DNA of 64,000 nt from Balanoglossus misakiensis (GCA_040954595.2 CM082594.2:496001-560000); one strand, 5' to 3'. Shown: positions 33,861-48,267, counted from the first letter of the stretch. A program made the numbers and translations. Notes: generated from the letters alone by a model not told the origin.

Positions 33861-36309
33861 TACATTATATGCGGTACGCCGATGTCAGCTTACCCGGCAG
33901 TACTGCAGGCCGTGCCCCCAAATAACGTCGGTGTTTGAAACGCCCTGGTTAAATTCGGGCTTTCTCTATAAATTGACAGGCAATAATGCAGTCCTACCCG
34001 AACAAATGTCGAGTGTTGACCCGCTGTGACTTTCCCTCTTCGGTTTGCCCGACTTAGCCAACGTCTTTGTACTAATGTGTCGGGTCTTTTGCAGAGCCAG
34101 GCCGAAGGAAATCCGACTTGATCACCGTTGCTAACGAACGCTAGTGTCTGTCATGGTGTGCCGGGGTTTTAGAAGAGCCAGGCCGTAGGAGATCTGACTT
34201 GATCATCGTGGTCAATGTACGCGTGTTTCCGCTCTAAAGTGCCGGGGCTTCAGCTAAACCATGCCGTAGGAAATCCGACGTAATCACCGTTGATAACTTA
34301 CGCCAGTCTGTGTCATATAGAGCCGGTGCACCAGCCGAATCACGCCGTAGGAAATCTGACTTGATCAACGTGGTCTCCGTACGCGTGTTTCTGCTCTGGA
34401 GTGCCGGGGCTTTATCCAATCCATGCCGTAGAAAATCTGACTTGATCACCGTTGCTAACCTACGCTAGTGTCTGTCATATTGTGACGGAGATTTAGCCGA
34501 GCCAGGCCGTAGAAAATCTGACTTGATTACCGTTGCTAACGAACGCTAGTGTCTGTCATAGTGTGCCGGGGTTTTAGTCGAACCAAGCCGTAGGAGATCT
34601 GACTTGATCATCGTGGTCAATGTACGCGTGTTTCCGCTCTAAAGTGCCGGGGCTTCAGCTAAACCAGGCCGTAGGAAATCCGACGTAATCACCGTTGATA
34701 ACTTACGCCAGTCTGTGTCATATAGAGCCGGTGTACCAGCCGAGTCACGCCGTAGGAAATCTTACTTGATCAACGTGGTCAATGTACGCCTGTTTCTGCT
34801 CTAGAGAGCCGGGGCTTCAGCTGAGCCAGGCCGTAGGAAACCCGACGTGATTACCGTTGTTAACTTACGCCAGTTTGTGTCCTATATATAGTAACGGGGC
34901 ATCAGCCGTGCCAGGCCGAAGGAAATGTGAGTAGATCAACGTGGTCTCTGTACGCGTGTTTCTGCTCTAGAGTGCCAGGGCTTTAGCCAAGCCATGTCGT
35001 AGAAAATCTGACTTGATCACCGTTGCTAACGAACGCTAGTGTCTGTCATAGTGTGCCGGGGTTTTAGTCGAACCAAGCCGTAGGAGATCAGACTTGATCA
35101 ACGTGGTCTCTGTACGCGTGTTTCTGCTCTGGAGTGCCGGGGCTTTATCCAAGCCATGCCGTAGAAAATCTGACTTGATCACCGTTGCTAACGTACGCTA
35201 GTGTCTGTCATATTGTGACGGAGATTTAGCCGAGCCAGGCCGTAGAAAAATCGACTTGTTCAACGTTACCAGTGTGCAACTGTTTCTGTTCTAGAGTGTC
35301 AGGGTTTTAGCCGACTTGTAGGAAATCTGAGTTGATGAACGGGAATTCAATGTTAGAAATCCGTGTGGAAAGTATCTCTACCCGTTTGGAACTAAGAAAA
35401 GAATTTATTCTTATTTATTTTGTAAAAAAACAATATTTCGAAAAAAAGTCGAAAATGGTAATTTTGTCTTGGGTGATTCAAATTATACCGCCTTTTCTGG
35501 AATTTGCAGCACTTTTTACAAGAGAACGACACTTCATGCTCTATAATATTTCCGAAAATGAAGAAAAGAGTTAATTTTTTATGATTTTTTAAAAATTTAC
35601 CATTTTTGTCAAAATATGGCCAAAATGGCTATTTTTTCTTGAATTCCGTCAATATCTCAGCATTTTTGGAGTGGTCGAAAGTTTTAACATACAATCAACA
35701 TGTCATATATGATCAGGCACTAAATTCGAAGAACAAAGGTTTTTTATTTTTTTTTCTAAAAATGACATTTTCATGGAAAATTTGGTAAAACGCAATTTTG
35801 TCTGCAGTGAGCCAAATTAGACGGTCTTTTGTGGAATTTGTATCGATATATACATACGAAGAGCATTCTATACTCCATCAGATTTCCGAAAATGTAGAAA
35901 ACAGGTATTTTTTGTAATTTTCAAAAATTTACCATTTTGACCGAATTGTGGCTAAAATTGTTATTTTCGTGTTGAATGCCGCCAGTGTCACTGCTTTTAA
36001 AAGTCATAAAAACTTTTAACATACAAGTAATTGTTTATATATGATAAGGTCACCGAATTAAAAAAATAAAGAATGTTTTGACTAAAAATGACCTTTTTGG
36101 TGCAAAAACGAATAAAACGCAATTTTGTATTAAATCAGCTCATTCAGAGTGCATTTTTATAATCAGCACCATTTTTACATATAATGGAAATTTCATACAT
36201 CATCAGATATCCAAATATGAAAAGATGATTTACATTTTAGATGATTGTCAAAAATTAGCTGATATCTGATAAATGTAGTATTGAACCGTTCTGTTCCCCC
36301 CCCCCCCCC
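33861..36309 (-). repeat. Monomer R3 (2,449 bp, about five extra subrepeats)
   Basis: It begins with alleles of left monomers L7 and L9 (AGAAGAGCCAGG near 34170). Then it has an expanded block in which the TAACTTACGCCAGTCTGTGTCATATAGAGCC subrepeat occurs twice (near 34300 and 34705). Its AT-rich block has a truncated GAAATCCGTGTGG near 35357. Confidence 0.88.
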
Positions 36310-38361
36310 TACATTATATGCGGTACGCTGATGTCAGCTTACCCGGCAGTACTGCAGGCCGTGCCCCCAACTAACGTCGGTGTTTGAAACGCCCTGGTTA
36401 AATTCGGGCTTTCTCTATAAATTGACAGGCAATAATGCAGTCCTACCGGAACAAATGTCGAGTGTTGACCCACTGTGACTTTCCCTGTTCGGTTTGCCCG
36501 ACTTAGCCAACGTCTTTGTACTAGAGTGTCGGGTCTTTTGCAGAGCCAGGCCGAAGGAAATCCGACTTGATCACCGTTGCTAACGAACGCTAGTGTCTGT
36601 CATGGTGTGCCGGGGTTTTAGTCGAGCCAGGCCGTAGGAGATCTGACTTGATTATCGTGGTCAATGTACGCGTGTTTCCGCTCTAAAGGGCCGGGGCTTC
36701 AGCTACACCAGGCCGTAGGAAATCCGACGTAATCACCGTTGATAACTTACGCCAGTCTGTGTCATATAGAGCCGGTGCACCAGCCGAGTCACGCCGTAGG
36801 AAATCTGACTTGATCAACGTGGTCAATGTACGCCTGTTTCTGCTCTAGAGTGCCGGGGATTCAGCTGAGCCAGGCCGTGGGAAACCCGACGTGATTACCG
36901 TTGTTAACTTACGCCAGTTTGTGTCCTATATATAGTGCCGGGGCATCAGCCGTGCCAGGCCGAAGGAAATGTGAGTAGATCAACGTGGTCTCTGTACGCG
37001 TGTTTCTGCTCTAGAGTGCCAGGGCTGTAGCCAAGCCATGCCGTAGGAAATCTGACTTGATCAACGTTGCTAACGAACGCTAATGTCTGTCATAGTGTGC
37101 CGGGGTTTTAGTCGAGCCAAGCCGTAGGAGATCAGACTTGATCAACGTGGTCTCTGTACGCGTGTTTCTGCTCTAGAGTGCCGGGGCTTTATCCAAGCCA
37201 TGCCGTAGAAAATCTGACTTGATCACCGTTGCTAACGTACGCTAGTGTCTGTCATATTGTGACGGAGATTTAGCCGAGCCAGGCCGTAGAAAAATCGACT
37301 TGTTCAACGTTACCAGTGTGCAACTGTTTCTGCTCTAGAGTGTCAGGGTTTTAGCCGACTTATGCTGTAGGAAATCTGAGTTGATGAACGGGAATTCAAT
37401 GTTAGAAAACCCATGTGGAAAGTATCTCTACCCGTTTGAAACTAAGAAAAGAATTTATTCTTATTTATTTTGTAAAAAAGACAATTTTTCGAAAAAAAGT
37501 CGAAAAATTGCAATTTTGTCTTGGGTGATTCAAATTATACCGCCTTTTCTGGAATTTGCAGCACTTTTTACAAGAGAACGACACTTCATGCTCCATAATA
37601 TTTCCGAAAATGAAGAAAAGAGTTAATTTTTTATGATTTTTCAAAAATTTACCATTTTTGTCAAAATATGGCCAAAATGGCTATTTTTCTTGAATTCCGT
37701 CAATATCTCTGCATTTTTGGAGTGGTCGAGAGTTTTAACATACAATCAACATGTCATATATGATCAGGGCACCAAATTCGAAGAACAAAGGTTTTTCTAT
37801 TTTTTTTTCTAAAAATGACATTTTCAAGGAAAATTTGGTAAAACGCAATTTTGTCTGCAGTGAGCCAAATTAGACGGTCTTTTGTGGAATTTGTATCGAT
37901 ATATACATACGAAGAGCATTCTATACTCCATCAGATTTCCGAAAATGTAGAAAACAGGTATTTTTTGTAATTTTCAAAAATTTACCATTTTGACCAAATT
38001 GTGGCTAAAATTGTTATTTTCGTGATGAATGCCGCCAGTGTCACTGCTTTTAAAAGTCATAAAAACTTTTAACATACAAGCAATTGTTTATATATGATCA
38101 GGTCACCGAATTAAAAATATAAAGAATGTTTTGCCTAAAAATGACCTTTTTGGTGCAAAAACGAATAAAACGCAATCTTGTATTAAATCAGTTCATTCAG
38201 AGTGCATGTTTTATAATAAGCACCATTTTTACATATAATGGAAATTTCATACATCATCAGATATCCAAATATGAAAAAATGATTTAGATTTTAGATGATT
38301 GTCCAAAATTAGCTGATATCTAATAAATGTAGTATTGAACCGTTCTGTCCCCCCCCCCCCC
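36310..38361 (-). repeat. Monomer R4 (2,052 bp)
   Basis: Standard monomer with the AATTGACAGG linker allele and a 13-base C tract. The AT-rich block matches the TTTTCGTGATGAATG group. Confidence 0.92.
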
Positions 38362-40413
38362 TTACATTATATGCGGTACGCCGATGTCAGCTTACCCGGC
38401 AGTACTGTAGGCCGTGCCCCCAACAAACGTCGGTGTTTGAAACGCCCTGGTTAAATTCGGGCTCTCTCTATAAATCGACAGGCAATAATGCAGTCCTACC
38501 GGAACAAATGTCGAGTGTTGACCCGCTGCGACTTTCCCTCTTCGGTTTGCCCAACTTAGCCAACGTCTTTGTACTAGAGTGCCGGGTCTTTTGCAGAGCC
38601 AGGCCGAAGGAAATCCGACTTGATCACCGTTGCTAACGAACGCTAGTGTCTGTCATGGTGTGCCGGGGTTTTAGTCGAGCCAGGCCGTAGGAGATCTGAC
38701 TTGATCATCGTGGTCAATGTACGCGTGTTTCCGCTCTAAAGTGCCGGGGCTTCAGCTAAACCAGGCCGTAGGAAATCCGACGTAATCACCATTGATTACT
38801 TACGCCAGTCTGTGTCATATAGAGCCGGTGCACCAGCCGAGTCACGCCGTAGGAAATCTGACTTGATCAACGTGGTCAATGTACGCCTGTTTCTGCTCTA
38901 GAGTGCCGGGGCTTCAGCTGAGCCAGGCCGTAGGAAACCCGACGTGATTACCGTTGTTAACTTACGCCAGTTTGTGTCCTATATATAGTGCCGGGGCATC
39001 AGCCTTGCCAGGCCGAAGGAAATGTGAGTAGATCAACGCGGTCTCTGTACGCGTGTTTCTGCTCTAGAGTGCCAGGGCTTTAGCCAAGCCATGCCGTAGG
39101 AAATCTGACTTGATCAACGTTGCTAACGAACGCTAGTGTCTGTCATAGTGTGCCGGGGTTTTAGTCGAGCCAAACCGTAGGAGATCAGACTTGATCAACG
39201 TGGTCTCTGTACGCGTGTTTCTGCTCTAGAGTGCCGGGGCTTTATCCAACCCATGCCGTAGAAAATCTGACTTGATCACCGTTGCTAACGTACGCTAGTG
39301 TTTGTCATATTGTGACGGAGATTTAGCCGAGCCAGGCCGTAGAAAAATCGACTTGTTCAACGTTACCAGTGTGCAACTGTTTCTGCTCTAGAGTGTCAGG
39401 GTTTTAGCCGACTTATGCTGTAGGAAATCTGAGTTGATGAACGGGAATTCAATGTTAGAAAACCCGTGTGGAAAGTATCTCTACCCGTTTGAAACTAAGA
39501 AAAGAATTTATTCTTATTTATTTTGTAAAAAAGACAATTTTTCGAAAAAAAGTCGAAAAATTGCAATTTTGTCTTGGGTGATTCAAATTATACCGCCTTT
39601 TCTGGAATTTGCAGCACTTTTTACAAGAGAACGACACTTCATGCTCCATAATATTTCCGAAAATGAAGAAAAGAGTTAATTTTTAATGATTTTTCAAAAA
39701 TTTACCATTTTTGTCAAAATATGGCCAAAATGGCTATTTTTCTTGAATTCCGTCAATATCTCTGCATTTTTGGAGTGGTCGAGAGTTTTAACATACAATC
39801 AACATGTCATATATGATCAGGGCACCAAATTCGAAGAACAAAGGTTTTTTTATTTTTTTTTCTAAAAATGACATTTTCAAGGAAAATTTGGTAAAACGCA
39901 ATTTTGTCTGCAGTGAGCCAAATTAGACGGTCTTTTGTGGAATTTGTATCGATATATACATACGAAGAGCATTCTATACTCCATCAGATTTCCGAAAATG
40001 TAGAAAACAGGTATTTTTTGTAATTTTCAAAAATTTACCATTTTGACCAAATTGTGGCTAAAATTGTTATTTTCGTGATGAATGCCGCCAGTGTCACTGC
40101 TTTTAAAAGTCATAAAAACTTTTAACATACAAGCAATTGTTTATATATGATCAGGTCACCGAATTAAAAATATAAAGAATGTTTTGCCTAAAAATGACCT
40201 TTTTGGTGCAAAAACGAATAAAACGCAATCTTGTATTAAATCAGTTCATTCAGAGTGCATGTTTTGTAATAAGCACCAATTTTACATATAATGGAAATTT
40301 CATACATCATCAGATATCCAAATATGAAAAAATGATTTAGATTTTAGATGATTGTCCAAAATTAGCTGATATGTAATAAATGTAGTATTGAACCGTTCTG
40401 CCCCCCCCCCCCC
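38362..40413 (-). repeat. Monomer R5 (2,052 bp)
   Basis: Standard monomer with the AATCGACAGG linker allele. It ends in CTG directly followed by 13 C, lacking the T present in most units. Confidence 0.92.
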
Positions 40414-42464
40414 TTACATTATATGCGGTACGCCGATGTCAGCTTACCCGGCAGTACTGTAGGCCGTGCCCCCAACAAACGTCGGTGTTTGAAACGCCCT
40501 GGTTAAATTCGGGCTCTCTCTATAAATCGACAGGCAATAATGCAGTCCTACCGGAACAAATGTCAAGTGTTGAACCGCTGTGACTTTCCCTGTTCGGTTT
40601 GCCCGACTTAGCCAACGTCTTTGTACTAGAGTGTCGGGTCTTTTGCAGAGCCAGGCCGAAGGAAATCCGACTTGATCACCGTTGCTAACGAACGCTAGTG
40701 TCTGTCATGGTGTGCCGGGGTTTTAGTCGAGCCAGGCCGTAGGAGATCTGACTTGATCATCGTGGTCAATGTACGCGTGTTTCCGCTCTAAAGTGCCGGG
40801 GCTTCAGCTAAACCAGGCCGTAGGAAATCCGACGTAATCACCGTTGATAACTTACGCCAGTATGTGTCATATAGAGCCGGTGCACCAGCCGAGTCACGCC
40901 GTAGGAAATCTGACTTGATCAACGTGGTCAATGTACGCCTGTTTCTGCTCTAGAGTGCCGGGGCTTCAGCTGAGCCAGGCCGTAAGAAAACCCGACGTGA
41001 TTACCGTTGTTAACTTACGCCAGTCTGTGTCCTATATATAGTGCCGGGGCATCAGCCGTGCCAGGCCGAAGGAAATGTGAGAAGATCAACGTGGTCTCTG
41101 TACGCGTGTTTCTGCTCTAGAGTGCCAGGGCTTTAGTTAAGCCATGCCGTAGGAAATCTGACTTGATCAACGTTGCTAACGAACGCTAGTGTCTGTCATA
41201 GTGTGCCGGGGTTTTATTCGAGCCAAGCCGTAGGAGATCAGACTTGATCAACGTGGTCTCTGTACGCGTGTTTCTGCTCTAGAGTGCCGGGGCTTTATCC
41301 GACCCATGCCGTTGAAAATCTGACTTGATCACCGTTGCTAACGTACGCTAGTGTCTGTCATATTGTGACGAGATTTAGCCGAGCCAGGCCGTAGAAAAAT
41401 CGACTTGTTCAGCGTTATCAGTGTGCAACTGTTTCTGCTCTAGAGTGTCAGGGTTTTAGCCGACTTATGCTGTAGGAAATCTGAGTTGATGAACGGGAAT
41501 TCAATGTTAGAAAACCCGTGTGGAAAGTATCTCTACCCGTTTGAAACTAAGAAAAGAATTTATTCTTATTTATTTTGTAAAAAAGACAATTTTTCGAAAA
41601 CAAGTCGAAAATGGTAATTTTGTCTTGGGTGATTCAAATTATACCACATTTTCTGGAATTTGCAGCACTTTTTACAAGAGAACGACACTTCATGCTCCAT
41701 AATATTTCCGAAAATGAAGAAAAGAGTTTTATTTTTTATGCTTTTTTAAAAATGTACCATTTTGTCAAAATATGGCCAAAATGGCTATTTTTTCTTGAAT
41801 TCCGTCAATATCTCTGCATTTTTGGAGTGGTCGAAAGTTTTAACATACAATCAACATGTCATATATGATCAGGGCACCAAGTTCGAAGAACGAAGGTTTT
41901 TTTATTTTATTTTTCTAAAAATGACATTTTCAAGGAAAATTTGGTAAAACGCAATTTTGTCTGCAGTGAGCCAAATTAGACGGTCTTTTGTGGAATTGGT
42001 ATCGATATATATATACGAAGAGCATTCTATACTCCATCAGATTTCCGAAAATGTAGAAAACAGGTATTTTTTGTAATTTTCAAAAATTTACCATTTTGAC
42101 CAAATTGTGGTTAAAATTGTTATTTTCGTGTTGAATGCCGCCAGTGTCACTGCTTTTAAAAGTCATAAAAACTTTTAACATGCAAGCAATTGCTTATATA
42201 TGATCAGGTCACCGAATTAAAAAAATAAAGAATGTTTTGCCTAAAAATGACCTTTTTGGTGCAAAAACGAATAAAACGCAATTTTGTATTAAATCAGCTC
42301 ATTCAGAGTGCATTTTTTATAATCAGCACCATTTTTACATATAATGGAAATTTCATACATCATCAGATATCCAAATATGAAAAAATGATTTAGATTTTAG
42401 ATGATTGTCCAAAATTAGCTGATATCTAATAAATGTAGTATTGAACCGTTCTGTCCCCCCCCCC
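40414..42464 (-). repeat. Monomer R6 (2,051 bp)
   Basis: The linker has TCAAGTGTTGAACCGCTG and TTCCCTGTTCGG, an allele repeated at 54900, 56957 and 61065. The AT-rich block has CGAAAACAAGTCG and AAAAATGTACCATTTTG. Confidence 0.92.
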
Positions 42465-44660
42465 TACATTATATGCGGTACGCCGATGTCAGCTTACCCG
42501 GCAGTACTGCAGGCCGTGCCCCCAAATAACGTCCTTGTTTGAAACGCCCTGGTTAAATTCGGGCTTTCTCTATAAATTGACAGGCAATAATGCAGTCCTA
42601 CCCGAACAAATGTCGAGTGTTGACCCGCTGCGACTTTCCCTCTTCGGTTTGCCCGACTTAGCCAACGTCTTTGTACTAATGTGTCGGGTCTTTTGCAGAG
42701 CCAGGCCGAAGGAAATCCGACTTGATCACCGTTGCTAACGAACGCTAGTGTCTGTCATGGTGTGCCGGGGTTTTAGTCGAGCCAGGCCGTAGGAGATCTG
42801 ACTTGATCATCGTGGTCAATGTACGCGTGTTTCCGCTCCACAGTGCCGGGGCTTCAGCTAAACCATGCCGTAGGAAATCTGGCGTAATCACCGTTGATAA
42901 CTCACGCCAGTGTGTGTCATATAGAGCCGGTGCACCAGCCGAGTCACGCCGTAGGAAATCTGACTTGATCAACGTGGTCAATGTACGCCTGTTTCTGCTC
43001 AAAAGTGCCGGGGCTTTAGCTAAACCATGCTGTAGGAAATCCGACGTAATCACCGTTGATAACTTACGCCAGTCTGTGTCATATAGAGCCGGTGCACCAG
43101 CCGAGTCACGCCGTAGGAAATCTGACTTGATCAACGTGGTCAATGTACGCCTGTTTCTGCTCTAGAGTGCCGGGGCTTCAGCTGAGCCAGGCCGTAGGAA
43201 ACCCGACGTGATTACCGTTGTTAACTTACGCCAGTCTGTGTCCTATATATAGTGCCGGGCCGAAGGAAATGTGAGTAGATCAACGTGGTCTCTGTACGCG
43301 TGTTTCTGCTCTAGAGTGTCAGGGCTTTAGCAAAGCCATGCCGTAGGAAATCTGACTTGATCAACGTTGCTAACGAACGCTAGTGTCTGTCATAGTGTGC
43401 CGGGGTTTTAGTCGAGCCAAGCCGTAGGAGATCAGACTTGATCAACGTGGTCTCTGTACGCGTGTTTCTGCTCTAGAGTGCCGGGGCTTTATCCAACCCA
43501 TGCCGTTGAAAATCTGACTTGATCACCGTTGCTAACGTACGCTAGTGTCTGTCATATTGTGACGAGATTTAGCCGAGCCAGGCCGTAGAAAAATCGACTT
43601 GTTCAGCGTTATCAGTGTGCAACTGTTTCTGCTCTAGAGTGTCAGGGTTTTAGCCGACTTATGCTGTAGGAAATCTGAGTTGATGAACGGGAATTCAATG
43701 TTAGAAAACCCGTATGGAAAGTATCTCTACCCGTTTGAAACTAAGAAAAGAATTTATTCTTATTTATTTTTTAAAAAAGACAATTTTTCGAAAACAAGTC
43801 GAAAATGGTAATTTTGTCTTGGGTGATTCAAATTATACCACATTTTCTGGAATTTGCAGCACTTTTTACAAGAGAACGACACTTCATGCTCCATAATATT
43901 TCCGAAAATGAAGAAAAGAGTTTATTTTTTATGATTTTTTAAAAATGTACCATTTTGTCAAAATATGGCCAAAATGGCTATTTTTTCTTGAATTCCGTCA
44001 ATATCTCTGCATTTTTGGAGTGGTGGAAAGTTTTAACATACAATCAACATGTCATATATGATCAGGGCACCAAATTCGAAGAACGAAGGTTTTTTTATTT
44101 TATTTTTCTAAAAATAACATTTTCAAGGAAAATTTGGTAAAACGCAATTTTGTATGCAGTAAGCCAAATTAGACGGTCTTTTGTGGAATTTGTATCGATA
44201 TATATATATACGAAGAGCATTCTATACTCCATCAGATTTCCGAAAATGTAGAAAACAGGTATTTTTTGTAATTTTCAAAAATTTACCATTTTGACCAAAT
44301 TGTGGTTAAAATTGTTATTTTCGTGTTGAATGCCGCCAGTGTCACTGCTTTTAAAAGTCATAAAAACTTTTAACATGCAAGCAATTGCTTATATATGATC
44401 AGGCCACCGAATTAAAAAAATAAAGAATGTTTTGCCTAAAAATGACCTTTTTGGTGCAAAAACGAATAAAACGCAATTTTTGTATTAAATCAGCTCATTC
44501 AGAGTGCATTTTTTATAATCAGCACCATTTTTACATATATTGGAAATTTCATACATCATCAGATATCCAAATATGAAAAAATGATTTAGATTTTAGATGA
44601 TTGTCTAAAATTAGCTGATATCTAATAAATGTAGTATTGAACCGTTCTGTCCCCCCCCCC
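42465..44660 (-). repeat. Monomer R7 (2,196 bp, about two extra subrepeats)
   Basis: A ~160-bp dimer is duplicated imperfectly around 42860-43110. A fusion near 43258 drops part of one subrepeat (GTGCCGGGCCGAAGG). The AT-rich block has GGAGTGGTGGAAAG near 44020, an allele seen again only at 62330. Confidence 0.9.
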
Positions 44661-46218
44661 TACATTATATGCGGTACGCCGATGTCAGCTTACCCGGCAG
44701 TACTGCAGGCCGTGCCCCCAAATAACGTCGGTGTTTGAAACGCCCTGGTTAAATTCGGGCTTTCTCTATAAATTGACAGGCAATAATGCAGTCCTACCCG
44801 AACAAATGTCGAGTGTTGACCCGCTGTGACTTTCCCTCTTCGGTTTGCCCGACTTAGCCAACGTCTCTGTACTAATGTGTCGGGTCTTTTGCAGAGCCAG
44901 GCCGAAGGAAATCCGACTTGATCACCGTTGCTAACGAACGCTAGTGTCTGTCATGGTGTGCCGGGGTTTTAGTCGAGCCAGGCCGTAGGAGATCTGACTT
45001 GATCATCGTGGTCAATGTACGCGTGTTTCCGCTCTGAAGTGCCGGGGCTTCAGCTAAACCATGCCGTAGGAAATCCGACGTAATCACCGTTGATAACTTA
45101 CGCCAGTCTGTGTCATATAGAGCCGGTGCACCAGCCGAGTCACGCCGTAGGAAATCTGACTTGATCAACGTGGTCACTGTACGCCTGTTTCTGCTCTAGA
45201 GTGCCGGGGCTTCATCTGAGCCAGGCCGTAGGAAACCCGACGTGATTACCGTTGTTAACTTACGCCAGTCTGTGTCCTATATATAGTGCCGGGGCATCAG
45301 CCGTGCCAGGCCGAAGGAAATGTGAGTAGATCAACGTGGCCTCTGTACGCGTGTTTCTGCTCTAGAGTGCCGGGGCTTTATCCAAGCCATGCCGTAGAAA
45401 ATCTGACTTGATCACCGTTGCTAACGTACGATAGTGTCTGTCATATTGTGACGGAGATTTAGCCGAGCCAGGCCGTAGAAAAATCGACTTGTTCAACGTT
45501 ACCAGTGTGCAACTGTTTCTGCTCTAAAGTCTCAGGGTTTTAGCCGACTTATGCTGTAGGAAATCTGAGTTGATGAACGGGAATTCAATGTTAGAAAACC
45601 CGTGTAGAAAGTATCTCTACCCGTTTGAAACTAAGAAAAGAATTTATTCTTATTTTTTTTCTAAAAATGACATTTTCAAGGAAAATTTGGTAAAACGCAA
45701 TTTTGTCTGCAGTGAGCCAAATTAGATTGTCTTTTGTGGAATTTGTATCGATATATACATACGAAGAGCATTCTATACTCCATCAGATTTCCGAAAATGT
45801 AGAAAACAGGTATTTTTTGTAATTTTCAAAAATTTACCATTTTGACCAAATTATGGCTAAAATTGTTATTTTCGTGTTGAATGCCGCCAGTGTCACTGCT
45901 TTTAAAAGTCATAAAAACTTTTAACATACAAGCAATTGTTTATATATGATCAGGTCACCGAATTAAAAAAAATAAAGAATGTTTGGCCTAAAAATGACCT
46001 TTTTGGCGCAAAAACGAATAAAACGCAATTTTGTATTAAATAACCTCATTCAGAGTGCATTTTTTTTATAATCAGCACCATTTTTACATATAATGGAAAT
46101 TTCATACATCACCAGATATCCAAATATGAAAAAATGATTCAGATTTTAGATGATTGTCCAAAATTAGCTGATATCTAATAAATGTAGTATTGAACCGTTC
46201 TGTTCCCCCCCCCTCCCC
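44661..46218 (-). repeat. Monomer R8 (1,558 bp, double deletion)
   Basis: Short by one 160-bp dimer and one ~330-bp repeat. Near 45650-45662 the third 330-bp repeat (TTATTCTTATTT) runs directly into the second (TTTTCTAAAAATGAC), as from unequal exchange within a T-rich run. The tract is nine C, one T, four C. Confidence 0.9.
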
Positions 46219-48267
46219 TACATTATATGCGGTACGCCGATGTCAGCTTACCCGGCAGTACTGCAGGCCGTGCCCCCACCTAACGTCGGTGTTTGAAACG
46301 CCCTGGTTAAATTCGGGCTTTCTCTATAAATTGACAGGCAATAATGCAGTCCTACCCGAACAAATGTCGAGTGTTGACACGCTGTGACTTTCCCTCTTCG
46401 GTTTGCCCGACTTAGCCGACGTCTTTGTACTAGAGTGTCGGGTCTTTTGCAGAGCCAGGCCGAAGGAAATCCGACTTGATCACCGTTGCTAACGAACGCT
46501 AGTGTCTGTCATGGTGTGCCGGTGTTTTAGTCGAGCCAGGCCGTAGGAGATCTGACTTGATCATCGTGGTCAATGTACGCGTGTTTCCGCTCTAAAGTGC
46601 CGGGGCTTCAGCTAAACCAGGCCGTAGGAAATCCGACGTAATCACCGTTGATAACTTACGCCAGTCTGTGTCATATAGAGCCGGTGCACCAGCCGAGTCA
46701 CGCCGTAGGAAATCTGACTTGATCAACGTGGTCAATGTACGCCTGTTTCTGCTCTAGAGTGCCGGGGCTTCAGCTGAGCCAGGCCGTAGGAAAACCGACG
46801 TGATTACAGTTGTTAACTTACGCCAGTCTGTGTCCTATATATAGTGCCGGGGCATCAGCCGTGCCAGGCCGAAGGAAATGTGAGTAGATCAACGTGGTCT
46901 CTGTACGCGTGTTTCTGCTCTAGAGTGTCAGGGCTTTAGCAAAGCCATGCCGTAGGAAATCTGACTTGATCAACGTTGCTAGCGAACGCTAGTGTCTGTC
47001 ATAGTGTGCCGGGGTTTTAGTCGAGCCAAGCCGTAGGAGATCAGACTTGATCAACGTGGTCTCTGTACGCGTGTTTCTGCTCTAGAGTGCCGGGGCTTTA
47101 TCCAACCCATGCCGTTGAAAATCTGACTTGATCACCGTTGCTAACGTACGCTAGTGTCTGTCATATTGTGACGAGATTTAGCCGAGCCAGGCCGTAGAAA
47201 AATCGACTTGTTCAACGTTACCAGTGTGCAACTGTTTCTGCTCTAGAGTGTCAGGGTTTTAGCCGACTTATGCTGTAGGAAATCTGAGTTGATGAACGGG
47301 AATTCAATGTTAGAAAACCCGTGTGGAAAGTATCCCTACCCGTTTGAATCTAAGAAAAGAATTTATTCTTATTTATTTTGTAAAAAAGACAATTTTTCGA
47401 AAACATGTCGAAAATGGTAATTTTGTCTTGGGTGATTCAAATTATACCACATTTTCTGGAATTTGCAGCACTTTTTACAAGAGAACGACACTTCATGCTC
47501 CATAATATTTCCGAAAATGAAGAAAAGAGTTTATTTTTTATGATTTTTTAAAAATGTACCATTTTGTCAAAATATGGCCAAAATGGCTATTTTTTCTTGA
47601 ATTCCGTCAATATCTCTGCATTTTTGGAGTGGTCGAAAGTTTTAACATACAATCAACATGTCATATATGATCAGGGCACCAAATTCGAAGAACGAAGGTT
47701 TTTTTATTTTATTTTTCTAAAAATGACATTTTCAAGAAAAATTTGGTAAAACGCAATTTTGTCTGCAGTGAGCCAAATTAGACGGTCTTTTGTGGAATTT
47801 GTATCGATATATATATACGAAGAGCATTCTATACTCCATCAGATTTCCGAAAATGTAGAAAACAGGTATTTTTTGTAATTTTCAAAAATTTACCATTTTG
47901 ACCAAATTGTGGTTAAAATTGTTATTTTCGTGTTGAATGCCGCCAGTGTCACTGCTTTTAAAAGTCATAAAAACTTTTAACATGCAAGCAATTGCATATA
48001 TATGATCAGGCCACCGAATTAAAAAAATAAAGAATGTTTTGCCTAAAAATGACCTTTTTGGTGCAAAAACGAATAAAACGCAATTTTGTATTAAATCAGC
48101 TCATTCAGAGTGCATTTTTTATAATCAGCACCATTTTTACATATATTGGAAATTTCATACATCATCAGATATCCAAATATGAAAAAATGATTTAGATTTT
48201 AGATGATTGTCCAAAATTAGCTGATATCTAATAAATGTAGTATTGAACCGTTCTGTCCCCCCCCCCC
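46219..48267 (-). repeat. Monomer R9 (2,049 bp)
   Basis: The linker starts with CCCACCTAACGTCGG and carries AGCCGACGTC near 46415. Both alleles are repeated in the monomer at 58865-60918. Confidence 0.92.

Noticed and set aside
42745-43143. Minus-strand 132-residue frame with internal protein repeats (similar frames at 44941-45177 and 63252-63488)
   Set aside because: It is the translation of the 80-bp subrepeats, which stay open in some frames because the period is near a multiple of three. It is not conserved in most monomers and overlaps an equally repetitive opposite-strand frame.
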